Shown here: positions 31,444 through 39,154 of the stretch, one piece after another
How positions within the stretch are numbered: position 1 is the first letter of the stretch
How the letters are laid out: every line of letters starts with the position of its first letter
Assembly (NCBI GenBank): GCA_934647235.1
Contig: CAKUFG010000019.1
Location: 1-55,814 of the forward strand
Length of the DNA: 55,814 nucleotides
Reading direction: 5' to 3'
Source: an uncultured Clostridia bacterium
GTDB lineage: Bacteria > Bacillota > Clostridia > Christensenellales > Aristaeellaceae
Notes under the pieces: model-generated
Database searches by the model: none
Told to the model about the DNA's origin: nothing
The model's input: only the letters and a program-made list of their open reading frames with translations
Program-made: the position numbers and the translations under genes

Positions 31444-32531
31444 GGGGCAAGCTGAAGCAGCCGCCCATGCCCGCAGGCTCGGGCGGCGTGCGTATGCGCG
31501 CGCATCTGGGATCGCTGCGGGCGCGGCTGGTGCTGTATGTGTTTTGCATCATGACCATGGCCAGCCTGTTTACCAGCGCGGTATATGTGGTCATGCTCAG
31601 CGCGGGCTGGCTGCAGCCTTTGTTTATCACGCAGATGATGTCGCCTATCTGGATGGTGTGCGTCAGCTCCATCATCGGCACGGTGATAACCGCCTGGATC
31701 GGCAAGTATTATCTCAGTCCCGTCACGCAGGTGATTGCGGCCACCAAGCGCGTGGCCAAGGGCGATTTCAGCGTGCAGCTGCCCATGGAGGACGGCCGTG
31801 GCGAGATGGGCGACCTGGTGCGCTCCTTCAACCGCATGACCCGCGAGCTGGGCGGCATCGAGATGTTTCGTTCGGATTTTATCAATAGCTTTTCGCATGA
31901 GTTCAAAACGCCTATCGTGTCCATCCGCGGCTTTGCCCGGCAGCTGCAGCGCGACGACATCACCGATGAGGAGCGCCGCGAGTACGCCACCATCATCGCC
32001 GATGAGTCCACGCGCCTGGCCAACCTGGCTACCAACATTCTGCTGCTGAGCAAGCTGGAAAATCAGCAGATTGTGACCGAAAAAACGGCCTTCCGCCTGG
32101 ACGAGCAGCTGCGCTCCTGCATCCTGCTGCTGGAGAAGCAATGGGAGCAAAAGCATCTGGAGCTGGTGATCGACCTGGCGGAGGTCACCAGCTACGGCAA
32201 CGCTGAGATGCTCTCCCAGGCTTGGGTCAATCTGATCAACAACGCCATCAAGTTTACTCCCGAGGGCGGCACAATCGGCGTCAGCCTGGTTGCTGTGGAT
32301 GATACCGCTACCGTGCAGGTGAGCGATACGGGCATCGGCATGGACAGGGAAACGCAGCAGCACATCTTTGAAAAATTCTATCAGGGCGATAAATCCCACC
32401 ATGGCGAGGGCAACGGCCTGGGCCTGGCGATGGTCAAGCGAATCATTGCCCTGAGCCGCGGCAAAATTACCGTGGACAGCGTGAAGGGCAAGGGCACCAC
32501 CTTCACCGTGCAGCTGCCGGTGAAGGGGTAA
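31440..32531 (+). CDS. membrane sensor histidine kinase
   Basis: The 363-residue protein has two transmembrane segments (about 29-54 and 66-88), a HAMP-like linker (about 90-142, SPVTQVIAATKRVAKGDFSV), a dimerisation domain with His153 in FSHEFKTP, and a HATPase domain with the N box NLINNAIKFTPEGG, DTGIGM and GEGNGLGLAM. The extracytoplasmic loop is only about ten residues, so the signal is probably sensed in the membrane. Such short-loop kinases commonly respond to cell-envelope stress or antibiotics, but no specific link is visible. It is coupled to the response regulator. Confidence 0.92.
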   Translation: MRGKLKQPPMPAGSGGVRMRAHLGSLRARLVLYVFCIMTMASLFTSAVYVVMLSAGWLQPLFITQMMSPIWMVCVSSIIGTVITAWIGKYYLSPVTQVIAATKRVAKGDFSVQLPMEDGRGEMGDLVRSFNRMTRELGGIEMFRSDFINSFSHEFKTPIVSIRGFARQLQRDDITDEERREYATIIADESTRLANLATNILLLSKLENQQIVTEKTAFRLDEQLRSCILLLEKQWEQKHLELVIDLAEVTSYGNAEMLSQAWVNLINNAIKFTPEGGTIGVSLVAVDDTATVQVSDTGIGMDRETQQHIFEKFYQGDKSHHGEGNGLGLAMVKRIIALSRGKITVDSVKGKGTTFTVQLPVKG

Positions 32532-32560
32532 AGTGAATTTCAAAATACACAAACACAATG

Positions 32561-32603
32561 AACCCCCGCCTTATGTGCAATGCAGATTGCAAAGGCGGGG
32601 GTT
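32561..32603 (+). terminator. strong hairpin after the kinase gene
   Basis: AACCCCCGCCTT (32561-32572) pairs with AAGGCGGGGGTT (32592-32603), with a further TGCAAT/ATTGCA inside. There is no clear T-run, so it may act in both directions or only stabilise. Confidence 0.65.
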
Positions 32604-32698
32604 GATCTATTCAAAATGGGAAGTCCATATGTGAACGGTTCGTCCGGAGGGGACGGGCCGGAGCTTTTTCATCCGGGCGGCTGCTGCCGCAGGGAACG

Positions 32699-32941
32699 TT
32701 ATTCCTTGATGTAGTTCTGGATATCGCGGACCAGCTTCGGAATATCGCCGTCGTCCATATCGCCGGTGTCGAGCACCATGTTGTCACGGGCGGAGTACAG
32801 AATGGCCAGCACGCCCAGCGCAGACTTGGGATCCACGCAGAATTTATCGGCCTTCAGGGTGATCTCAGCAGGGTAACGACGAACGATGTTGCTGAAATGC
32901 TCCGCGTCCTTCATTCCGTCGATCTTTACATTGATAAGCAT
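32699..32941 (-). CDS. HPr-family protein lacking the phosphorylatable histidine
   Basis: The 80-residue protein has the size and pattern of HPr, the phosphocarrier of the sugar phosphotransferase system. The serine region is kept (CVDPKSALGVLAILYSA, compare HPr NxKSIMGVMxL; Ser at about residue 40). The usual GLHARPA active-site loop reads GMKDAEHF, with no His in the aligned position, so it should not carry phosphate from enzyme I. Crh of Bacillus is a comparable His-less regulatory paralogue. AAGGAG lies seven bases before the ATG at 32941. It may act through the serine or as a structural paralogue; no PTS gene is adjacent. Confidence 0.75.
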   Translation of the reverse strand: MLINVKIDGMKDAEHFSNIVRRYPAEITLKADKFCVDPKSALGVLAILYSARDNMVLDTGDMDDGDIPKLVRDIQNYIKE

Positions 32942-33162
32942 ACTCATTCTCCTTTCCCAGGCCGCCCTTGCGGCCTGCGCAGCACGATCTGCTGCATGTA
33001 CCATTATCGCCATTTTCAAGAAAAAGTCAACCCATAAATCTGACAAAATGTTTTATCCACATTTTGAAAGTATCACACAAATAAAAGGCTATATACCCCA
33101 CATATAAAGGCTTATATGGGATGCGAATAAACCTAAAATGGAAACGAATGTACAATCTGGCA

Positions 33163-34104
33163 TCATACGGCGGCAGGGGCGTGATCGCCCTGCAGGGCGT
33201 ACAGCTCGCTCAGCAGCATCTGCTCCGCGCGCCGCTGCAGCGCGCCGCTGCGCGTAATGTACAGGTCGCGGTATCGGCAGGGCGCGCCGCGCACGGGGCG
33301 CAGCACCAGCCGGTACAGATCGGCCACGGACTGCGGCACGGGGCTGCAGGGCATGCAGGCACCGGGCACTGCGTGCAGGATGGCCACCGCGCTGTCGCGG
33401 CTGAACACGCTGATGCGGCTGATATCCTGCTCGGGATTCTGCAGCTCGCTTTCAAACAGCACCAGGTTTTCCACCGCACCCGCATCCAGCGTAACGCGCG
33501 GATAGGGCGAAAGCATTTCCTGGGTGATGCTCTCCGCCCCGGCCAGCGGATGATGCGGGTCCAGCGCGAGCCGCAGATGATAGTTGCCCAGCGGCGTGCT
33601 GCTCAGCCTTTTGCGGGCCAGGATGCTGGCCAGCGCCACCTCCTCGTCGGCGCGGCAGCGCAGCACGCCCGCGTCGCACGCGCCGCTTTCCACCGCGTCG
33701 ATCACCTGCAGCCGGTGCATCTCATGCAGGCTCAGGTTCAGCTGGCGGGATTCGCTTTCCCGCACAGCCTTGGCGCAGAAGTTGGCAAAGGCCTCGCTGA
33801 TATACAGCGACGGCGTGGCGGCCAGGTGAAAGCGCACGGGGCTGGTCAGGTTGGATTGATACAGCGTTTCGATTTTTTCTACCTGGGACAGGATGGCGCG
33901 GGCGCGCAGCAGAAAATCCTCGCCCTCGGGCGTGGGCTGCATGCCCCGGTGCGTGCGCCGGAACAGCTGCACCCCCAGGGAGGCCTCCAGCTCGTGGATG
34001 GATTTGCTCAGGCTGGGCTGGCTTATAAACAGGTTTTCTGCGGCTTGCGAGATGGAGCCTGTCCGGGAAATCTCTACCGCGTAACGAAGGGATTGAATAT
34101 TCAT
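33163..34104 (-). CDS. LysR-family transcriptional regulator
   Basis: The 313-residue protein has an N-terminal helix-turn-helix (about 1-60, GSISQAAENLFISQPSLSKS) and an effector-binding domain (about 90-300). It is divergent from the sugar-phosphate isomerase gene at 34295, its likely target. The 190 bases between them hold two good palindromes (34154-34169 and 34224-34237). AAAGGA lies eight bases before the ATG. Effector unknown. Confidence 0.9.
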   Translation of the reverse strand: MNIQSLRYAVEISRTGSISQAAENLFISQPSLSKSIHELEASLGVQLFRRTHRGMQPTPEGEDFLLRARAILSQVEKIETLYQSNLTSPVRFHLAATPSLYISEAFANFCAKAVRESESRQLNLSLHEMHRLQVIDAVESGACDAGVLRCRADEEVALASILARKRLSSTPLGNYHLRLALDPHHPLAGAESITQEMLSPYPRVTLDAGAVENLVLFESELQNPEQDISRISVFSRDSAVAILHAVPGACMPCSPVPQSVADLYRLVLRPVRGAPCRYRDLYITRSGALQRRAEQMLLSELYALQGDHAPAAV

Positions 34105-34153
34105 CCGGAAAATCCTTTGTTAAAAAATTGGGACGGAAACCATTGTAAGCGTA

Positions 34154-34169
34154 CAACAACCACTTGTTG
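34154..34169. promoter_or_regulatory. palindrome CAACAA-N4-TTGTTG, candidate LysR site
   Basis: A perfect 6+4+6 inverted repeat lies 50 bases upstream of the LysR start, a usual place for an autoregulatory site. Confidence 0.5.
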
Positions 34170-34207
34170 ATATCTATATCTATAATTTAGTAGCTTTTGC
34201 AGCGTTT

Positions 34208-34262
34208 GTCAATGGATCGCCTGGTCAATGCATTGACAAAACAAAAACCGCGCGCTTATAAT
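34208..34262 (+). promoter_or_regulatory. isomerase promoter with overlapping palindrome
   Basis: TTGACA (34233-34238) and TATAAT (34257-34262) are 18 bases apart. The 14-bp perfect palindrome GTCAATGCATTGAC (34224-34237) covers the -35 box, and another half-site GTCAATG lies at 34208-34214. Confidence 0.7.
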
Positions 34263-34294
34263 AGGCGCATAGCATACATAGGGAGGCGCAAAGC

Positions 34295-35197
34295 ATGAAG
34301 CTGGGAATCAGCTCGTATTGCCTGGATCGGGAGATTGAACAGGGCCGCATGACGTTGGCGCAGGCCATTGACTGGGCTGCGGCGCAGGGGGCGCAGTGCA
34401 TGGAGCTGGTGCCCTTCGCCTTTCGGTTTGACGATCCTGCAACGGGAAAGATCGATACGCAGGCCATCGCGCAGGTGAAAAAACAGGCGCGCGATGCGGG
34501 CGTTGAACTGTGCAATTATTCCGTGCTGGCTGATCTGTGCCGCGAGGGCGAGGCCCAGCGGGCCGAGATCGATCGCCTGAAGCACGAAATCGATATCGCC
34601 GCCGAGCTGGGGCTGCCGCGCATGCGCCACGATGTGTGCGCCTTCCGCCGCCCGCAGGGGCAGAATACCCCGCGCGATTTTGAGCGCATGCTGCCCCGCA
34701 TGGCCGAGGCGGCGCGCGAGCTGACGCAGTATGGCCGCAGCCGCGGTGTGCAGACGCTGATTGAAAACCACGGCTTCTTCGCCAACGGCAGCGACCGGGT
34801 GATCCGCATTCTCGATCTGGTGGATGACGATAACTACGGCCTGCTGCTGGACACGGGCAATGTGATCTGCGTGGACGAGGACCCCGCCATCGCCGCGCGC
34901 ACGCTGGCGCCGCTTTGCCGCATGGTGCACCTGAAGGACTTTTATATCCGCACCCGTGATCCGGGCGACAGCACGCAGTTTGACTGCGCGGGCAGCTGGT
35001 TCCGCAGCCGCGGCGGGCGCTATCTGCGCGGGGCCATCCTGGCGCAGGGCGATCTGGACATCGACGAAACGCTCTCCGCGCTCAAGCACAGCGGATATGA
35101 TGGGCACATTGTGATTGAGTTTGAGGGCATGGAGGATGCGCGCTACGCCACCAGCGTTGGCCTGCACAACGCGCGCCGCATCTGGGATCAGGTATAA
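34295..35197 (+). CDS. sugar phosphate isomerase/epimerase (xylose-isomerase-like TIM barrel)
   Basis: The 300-residue protein belongs to the AP-endonuclease-2/xylose-isomerase-like barrel family. Probable metal ligands are visible on successive strands: Glu in TLIENHG (about 152), Asp in LLLDTGNV (about 186), His in MVHLKDFY (about 211) and Glu in IVIEFEGM (about 276). Members isomerise or epimerise sugars and inositols, or dehydrate them; the substrate is open. GGGAGG lies eight bases before the ATG. It has its own promoter and is probably regulated by the divergent LysR gene. No terminator separates it from the holin gene. Confidence 0.85.
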   Translation: MKLGISSYCLDREIEQGRMTLAQAIDWAAAQGAQCMELVPFAFRFDDPATGKIDTQAIAQVKKQARDAGVELCNYSVLADLCREGEAQRAEIDRLKHEIDIAAELGLPRMRHDVCAFRRPQGQNTPRDFERMLPRMAEAARELTQYGRSRGVQTLIENHGFFANGSDRVIRILDLVDDDNYGLLLDTGNVICVDEDPAIAARTLAPLCRMVHLKDFYIRTRDPGDSTQFDCAGSWFRSRGGRYLRGAILAQGDLDIDETLSALKHSGYDGHIVIEFEGMEDARYATSVGLHNARRIWDQV

Positions 35198-35206
35198 ATA
35201 AAAACG

Positions 35207-35248
35207 CTGCTTCATACTTTCACCCAGGGAGGCGAGGGGATGAAGCAG
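35207..35248 (+). promoter_or_regulatory. start-codon-sequestering hairpin of the holin gene
   Basis: CTGCTTCAT (35207-35215) is exactly complementary to ATGAAGCAG (35240-35248), which contains the holin start codon. The 24-base loop contains the ribosome site GGGAGG. Confidence 0.55.
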
Positions 35249-35662
35249 TTTTTTGTAAACACCTGGGCAACCATCCTGCGCGTGGGCACGGCGCTGATTG
35301 CAGTGTTCCGCGGCGCGGGGCAGGGCATGACGGTGCTGGCGGTGATGATGATTGCCGATTATATCACGGGCGTGCTGCGCGCGGCGCTTGGCAAAAGCGA
35401 TAAAACCAGCGGCGGCAGGCTGTCGGCCAGCGCGGGCTTTCGCGGCCTGCTGAAAAAAAGCCTGATGCTCCTGGCCGTGCTGCTGTCCGCCCTGCTGGAT
35501 GATTACGCCGGGGCTAACGGCGTGCTGCGCACGGCGGTGATCTGGTTTTATATCTGCAACGAGGGCCTGAGCGTGCTGGAAAACCTGGCCGGCATGGGCG
35601 TGCCCGTGCCGCAGCGGCTGCGCGCGCTGCTGAATGCGGAAAAGCAAAAAGGCGTGTCATAA
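35240..35662 (+). CDS. holin-family protein (toxin-secretion/phage-lysis type)
   Basis: The 140-residue protein has about three hydrophobic segments (about 10-45, 73-92 and 98-118) and matches the phage_holin_4/TIGR01593 group by its GMTVLAVMMIADYITGVLRA and GGRLSASAGFRGLLKKS pattern. Holins form membrane lesions that release endolysins or toxins. No endolysin, phage structural gene or toxin is near, so this is an isolated holin. GGAGG lies seven bases upstream of the ATG, but the start lies in a possible 9-bp hairpin. It may be cotranscribed with the isomerase gene. Lysis, secretion or programmed cell death are possible roles. Confidence 0.82.
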   Translation: MKQFFVNTWATILRVGTALIAVFRGAGQGMTVLAVMMIADYITGVLRAALGKSDKTSGGRLSASAGFRGLLKKSLMLLAVLLSALLDDYAGANGVLRTAVIWFYICNEGLSVLENLAGMGVPVPQRLRALLNAEKQKGVS

Positions 35663-35702
35663 ACGCAGGGCTGCCCCGTTTTTGCGGGGCAGCCCTGCGT
35701 TT
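35661..35702 (+). terminator. 18-bp perfect terminator after the holin gene
   Basis: AAACGCAGGGCTGCCCCG (35661-35678) pairs perfectly with 35685-35702 around TTTTTG. It lies between two convergent genes and probably serves both. Confidence 0.85.
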
Positions 35703-35709
35703 ATAGCGG

Positions 35710-36105
35710 TCAAACCGGTTGGATCGTTATTTCGTCATAGCCTGTATCAGCATCATAGGCCGCGCCGAAGGCCACGTCTTCCAGCTCCAGCAGCACGATC
35801 TCGGCGGTGGTATTGACGATGCAGCCTTCCGCCAGATGCCCGCCGATGGTGGATAAATCCTCCCGGCTGAGGGACAGGTGCAGGTGCAGCCGATCCTGGC
35901 TGAGCGTGCCCGTGGCCGATACGATTTCCACCGGCTCGGTTTTCTCCTGTATGTTTACGCCGCTTGCGTCGCGCAGCCGCCAATGGCTCAGGCACCCTGC
36001 GCAGGACAGGATGACCGCGCCGCGCAGATGGTTCTCCCTGGCAAAGCGCGCAAGCGCCAGGCGCAGATCATCGCCGCGATGCAGGCGGAATGCATAGGTT
36101 TTCAT
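35710..36105 (-). CDS. PPC-domain (DUF296) DNA-binding-like protein
   Basis: The 131-residue protein consists of one PPC/DUF296 domain. Family features: MKTYAFRLHRGDDL at the start, GCLSHWRLRD in the middle, and the LHLHLSLS and GGHLAEGCIVNTTAEIVLLE segments. In plants the domain is joined to AT-hooks; bacterial stand-alone members form trimers and their function is unknown, some being metal- or nucleotide-binding. It overlaps the ABC-F gene by four bases and is the second gene of that operon. Confidence 0.85.
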   Translation of the reverse strand: MKTYAFRLHRGDDLRLALARFARENHLRGAVILSCAGCLSHWRLRDASGVNIQEKTEPVEIVSATGTLSQDRLHLHLSLSREDLSTIGGHLAEGCIVNTTAEIVLLELEDVAFGAAYDADTGYDEITIQPV

Positions 36106-37916
36106 GCTTTGCCCTCCTGAGCTGCCTGGATTTCCTCATAGCGCTCCTGCAGGTACATCCAGCGCTCCATGGCCGCATCCAGGGCGGATTGCGTCTGCTC
36201 CTGCTCGGCCATGAGGGCCATTACCCTTTCATAGTCGGCGCTGTTGACCTCGATCTGTCTGGCCAGGTCTGCAAGCTTGTCCTCCAGCTCGGCGATTACG
36301 CCGTCGATGGTGTCAAAATCGCGCTGCTCTTTAAAGGAAAATCGCTTGACGGGGGCTTTTTCGCGCGCGGGCTGAGGCGCGGCGGCGGGCTTTTCTGGCT
36401 TGGGCGCGGCGGCAGCCTCGCGCGCGGCGCGGTCGGCCAGATAGTCTGCGTACCCGCCGATATAGGGAATCAGCTCGCCGTCCTCCAGGGCAAACAGCTT
36501 GCGCGTAACGCGATCCAGAAAATAGCGGTCGTGGCTGACGGCGATTACCGCGCCCTGGAAGGAGTCCAGATAGTCCTCCAGCACGTTCAACGTTTCAATG
36601 TCCAGATCGTTGGTGGGCTCGTCCAGCAGCAGCACGTTGGGCGCGGCCATCAGCACGCGCAGCAGATACAGCCTGCGCTGCTCGCCGCCCGACAGGGAGG
36701 ATACCTTCTGATACTGCATGCCGGAGGGGAACAAAAAAGTTTCGGCCATCTGCGAGGCGGAAAGCTCGCCATCGGGCGTATAAACGCGCACGGCCACATC
36801 GCGCACCGCGTCGATGATGTGCGCGTCGGGATCAAGCGGCGGGCAATGCTGGGCAAACACGCCCAGGCGCACGGTTTCGCCCATCTCGATGACGCCGCCG
36901 TCCGGGGGCAGCTGGCCGCTGAGCAGGCGCAGCAGCGTGGTTTTGCCCGCGCCGTTGCCGCCCACAATGCCCACGCGGTCGTCCCGCAGCAGGGTGTAGG
37001 AAAAGTCCCGCACCAGCGTGCGGCCGCCCAGCTCGCAGTGCAGATGCTCGCAGGAGAGAATCTTTTTGCCCAGGCGGCTGGCAACGCTTTTCATCTGCAG
37101 CTGCGCTTCGGGCGGGGCCTCGCGCACGTTTTCCTTCAGCGTTTCAAAGCGGTCGATGCGGCCCTTGGCCTTGGTGCTGCGGGCGCGCGCGCCGCGCTGG
37201 ATCCAGGCAAGCTCGGTGCGGTACAGGCTTTTCTGCTTGCGCAGCGTGGCCGCGGCCATTTCATCGCGCTGGGCGCGCTCCTCCAGATATCCGGCGTAGT
37301 CGGTCTGATAGGTCTGCACCTGTCCGCCGCCCACCTGGAAGATGCGGTTGAACACGCGCTCCAAAAGGTAGCGGTCGTGGGTTACGCAGATGAGCGTGCC
37401 GCGGTAAGCGGCCAGATAATCCTCCAGCCACGCGGCCATATCCAGGTCGATGTGGTTGGTCGGCTCGTCCAATAGCAGCACGTCGGCCTTGCGGCACAGT
37501 GCGCCGGCCAGGGCTACGCGCATCTGCTGCCCGCCCGACAGCGTGCCTACCCGCTGGTCAAAATCCGTAAAGCCCAGGCGGGACAGGATGGTCTGCGCCT
37601 CGTAGGCAGCGCTCTCGCGCTCGGCCTCATTGGCGGCGGGCAAAAAGCTGAGCGCCGCCTGGGTGATGCTGTCCTCCGGGCGCAGATGCGGCGTTTGGGG
37701 CAGATAGGCAAGCGTCAGGCCGCGCTTGCGGGCGATGTCGCCCGCGTCCGGCTCCTCCGTGCCTGCCAGCAGGCGCAGCAGCGTGGATTTGCCCGCGCCG
37801 TTGCGGCCCACCACGCCGATTTTATCGCCCTCGGATATGGTGGCGCTGATGTGGGAAAGCAGTTGTTTTTCGCTGTAGTGCAGCGATACGTCCGTCAGAG
37901 TAAAGGCGGCAGCCAT
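36102..37916 (-). CDS. ABC-F family ATPase, Uup-like
   Basis: The 604-residue soluble protein has two ABC domains: GRNGAGKST, LSGGQQMR and LLLDEPTNHIDLD in the first, GGNGAGKTT, LSGGEQRR and LLLDEPTNDLD in the second. The DEPTNDLD form in the second domain and the C-terminal coiled coil (about 535-600) resemble Uup, an ABC-F protein linked to ribosome or branched-DNA function. GGAGG lies just before the ATG at 37916; a Met five codons earlier has no site. It is a paralogue of the ABC-F at 5418-7328, from which it is clearly divergent. Confidence 0.88.
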   Translation of the reverse strand: MAAAFTLTDVSLHYSEKQLLSHISATISEGDKIGVVGRNGAGKSTLLRLLAGTEEPDAGDIARKRGLTLAYLPQTPHLRPEDSITQAALSFLPAANEAERESAAYEAQTILSRLGFTDFDQRVGTLSGGQQMRVALAGALCRKADVLLLDEPTNHIDLDMAAWLEDYLAAYRGTLICVTHDRYLLERVFNRIFQVGGGQVQTYQTDYAGYLEERAQRDEMAAATLRKQKSLYRTELAWIQRGARARSTKAKGRIDRFETLKENVREAPPEAQLQMKSVASRLGKKILSCEHLHCELGGRTLVRDFSYTLLRDDRVGIVGGNGAGKTTLLRLLSGQLPPDGGVIEMGETVRLGVFAQHCPPLDPDAHIIDAVRDVAVRVYTPDGELSASQMAETFLFPSGMQYQKVSSLSGGEQRRLYLLRVLMAAPNVLLLDEPTNDLDIETLNVLEDYLDSFQGAVIAVSHDRYFLDRVTRKLFALEDGELIPYIGGYADYLADRAAREAAAAPKPEKPAAAPQPAREKAPVKRFSFKEQRDFDTIDGVIAELEDKLADLARQIEVNSADYERVMALMAEQEQTQSALDAAMERWMYLQERYEEIQAAQEGKA

Positions 37917-38005
37917 AGGCCCTCCATTCATAACGCAAGATTTCGCTTTATTTTATCACGGATGCGCCGCAGCGTCAAAGGCGGGGTGAAAAAACGCGCC
38001 GACGA

Positions 38006-38056
38006 TTGACAAAAGCACAGAAAGCGCCTATAATAATGTCATGCAAACGATTGCAT
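38006..38056 (+). promoter_or_regulatory. LacI gene promoter with overlapping operator
   Basis: TTGACA (38006-38011) and TATAAT (38029-38034) are exactly 17 bases apart, a full consensus promoter. ATGCAAACGATTGCAT (38041-38056), with arms ATGCAA and TTGCAT and the central CG typical of LacI/GalR sites, covers the transcription start, suggesting autorepression. Confidence 0.8.
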
Positions 38057-38084
38057 TAACCGAAGATGGAAATAGGAGCGCAAA

Positions 38085-39083
38085 ATGTCCGCTACAATCC
38101 GCGACGTCGCCCGCCTGGCCGGGGTGAACCCTTCCACCGTATCCCGCGTCATTAACGACAAAAGCGTCATCACTGCCGAAACCCGCGAAAGGGTATACAG
38201 CGCCATGGCGCAATTGGATTATCATCCTAATTCCCTGGCGCGCAGCCTGGTCAGCGGCCTGGCTGGGGTAATCGGCATGGTGCTGGATACCGGGGACGAC
38301 GGGGCCTTCAATAATGCATTTTTTGGCAGCAGCCAGTATGCCATCGAGCAGGTGGCGCAGGCGCATGGGTATCATCTGCTGATTGCAAACGGCGGAGAGC
38401 GCGCGCTTGAAACCGTGACGGAGCTGGTGCTGGGCAAAAAGGTGGATGGCTTGATCCTGCCGCCCTCGGCGGCCACGCCGCAGGTGCTGGCGCGCATTGG
38501 CGATTTTCCGCATGTGATCCTGGGTCAGCCGGATGAAGACATGCGCCTGAACACCTGGGTGGATGTGGATAACCGCAGCGGCGCGGCCCTGGCCACGGCG
38601 CACCTGCTGGAGCAGGGCTATCGGCGCGTCGCCTATTTTGGCGGCATGCATACGGGCGGCATGGGCTTTATCCGCCGCCGCCTGCAGGGGTATCAGGCGG
38701 CGCTGCCTGCCGGCTGTCCGCCGCGCATGCTGCCTACCGACGCTGCGCCCGACAGCGCGTACCGGACGGCGCTGGCCTGCCTGGCAGAGGCGGAGCACCC
38801 AGACGCCTTTGTGTGCGACGATAACTTCGCGGCCTTTGGACTGCTGCGCGCCGCGCGCGACAGGGGCCTGCGCGTGCCGCAGGATATCGGCATTGCGGCC
38901 TTCAACAACGCCCCATTGGCGGAGTATCTGGATCCGCCCCTGACGGCGGTGGATATCGACACCGCCATGCAGGGCAGGCAGACGGCGCAGCTGCTCTTTG
39001 AGCAGATTGCGCAGAAAACCCCGCCCCGGCAGGTGCTGGTTGCGCCCCGGCTGATCGTGCGTGCGTCCAGCGTGCGGGAATAA
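38085..39083 (+). CDS. LacI-family transcriptional repressor
   Basis: The 332-residue protein has an N-terminal helix-turn-helix (about 4-55, TIRDVARLAGVNPSTVSRVI) followed by a periplasmic-binding-protein-like sensor domain (about 60-330). Such repressors usually control sugar catabolism and bind a sugar or sugar phosphate. No sugar operon is adjacent in this window, so only autoregulation through the operator at 38041-38056 can be inferred. AGGAG lies eight bases before the ATG. It ends with its own terminator. Confidence 0.92.
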   Translation: MSATIRDVARLAGVNPSTVSRVINDKSVITAETRERVYSAMAQLDYHPNSLARSLVSGLAGVIGMVLDTGDDGAFNNAFFGSSQYAIEQVAQAHGYHLLIANGGERALETVTELVLGKKVDGLILPPSAATPQVLARIGDFPHVILGQPDEDMRLNTWVDVDNRSGAALATAHLLEQGYRRVAYFGGMHTGGMGFIRRRLQGYQAALPAGCPPRMLPTDAAPDSAYRTALACLAEAEHPDAFVCDDNFAAFGLLRAARDRGLRVPQDIGIAAFNNAPLAEYLDPPLTAVDIDTAMQGRQTAQLLFEQIAQKTPPRQVLVAPRLIVRASSVRE

Positions 39084-39091
39084 CAGAAAAC

Positions 39092-39128
39092 AACCCTGCG
39101 GAGGCGAAGCAGCTTCCGCAGGGTTTTG
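39092..39128. terminator. terminator after the LacI gene
   Basis: AACCCTGCGGA (39092-39102) pairs with TCCGCAGGGTT (39115-39125), followed by TT. It lies between convergent genes. Confidence 0.85.
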
Positions 39129-39154
39129 CATTGTATTAATTGTATTAATGAAGC

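Noticed and set aside
35240..35662. Holin gene as evidence of a prophage
   Set aside because: No integrase, terminase, structural or lysin genes and no attachment-site repeats are found around it.
36090..37475. Plus-strand frame opposite the Uup-like ABC-F gene
   Set aside because: Shadow of the codon structure; the minus-strand gene has two full ATPase domains.
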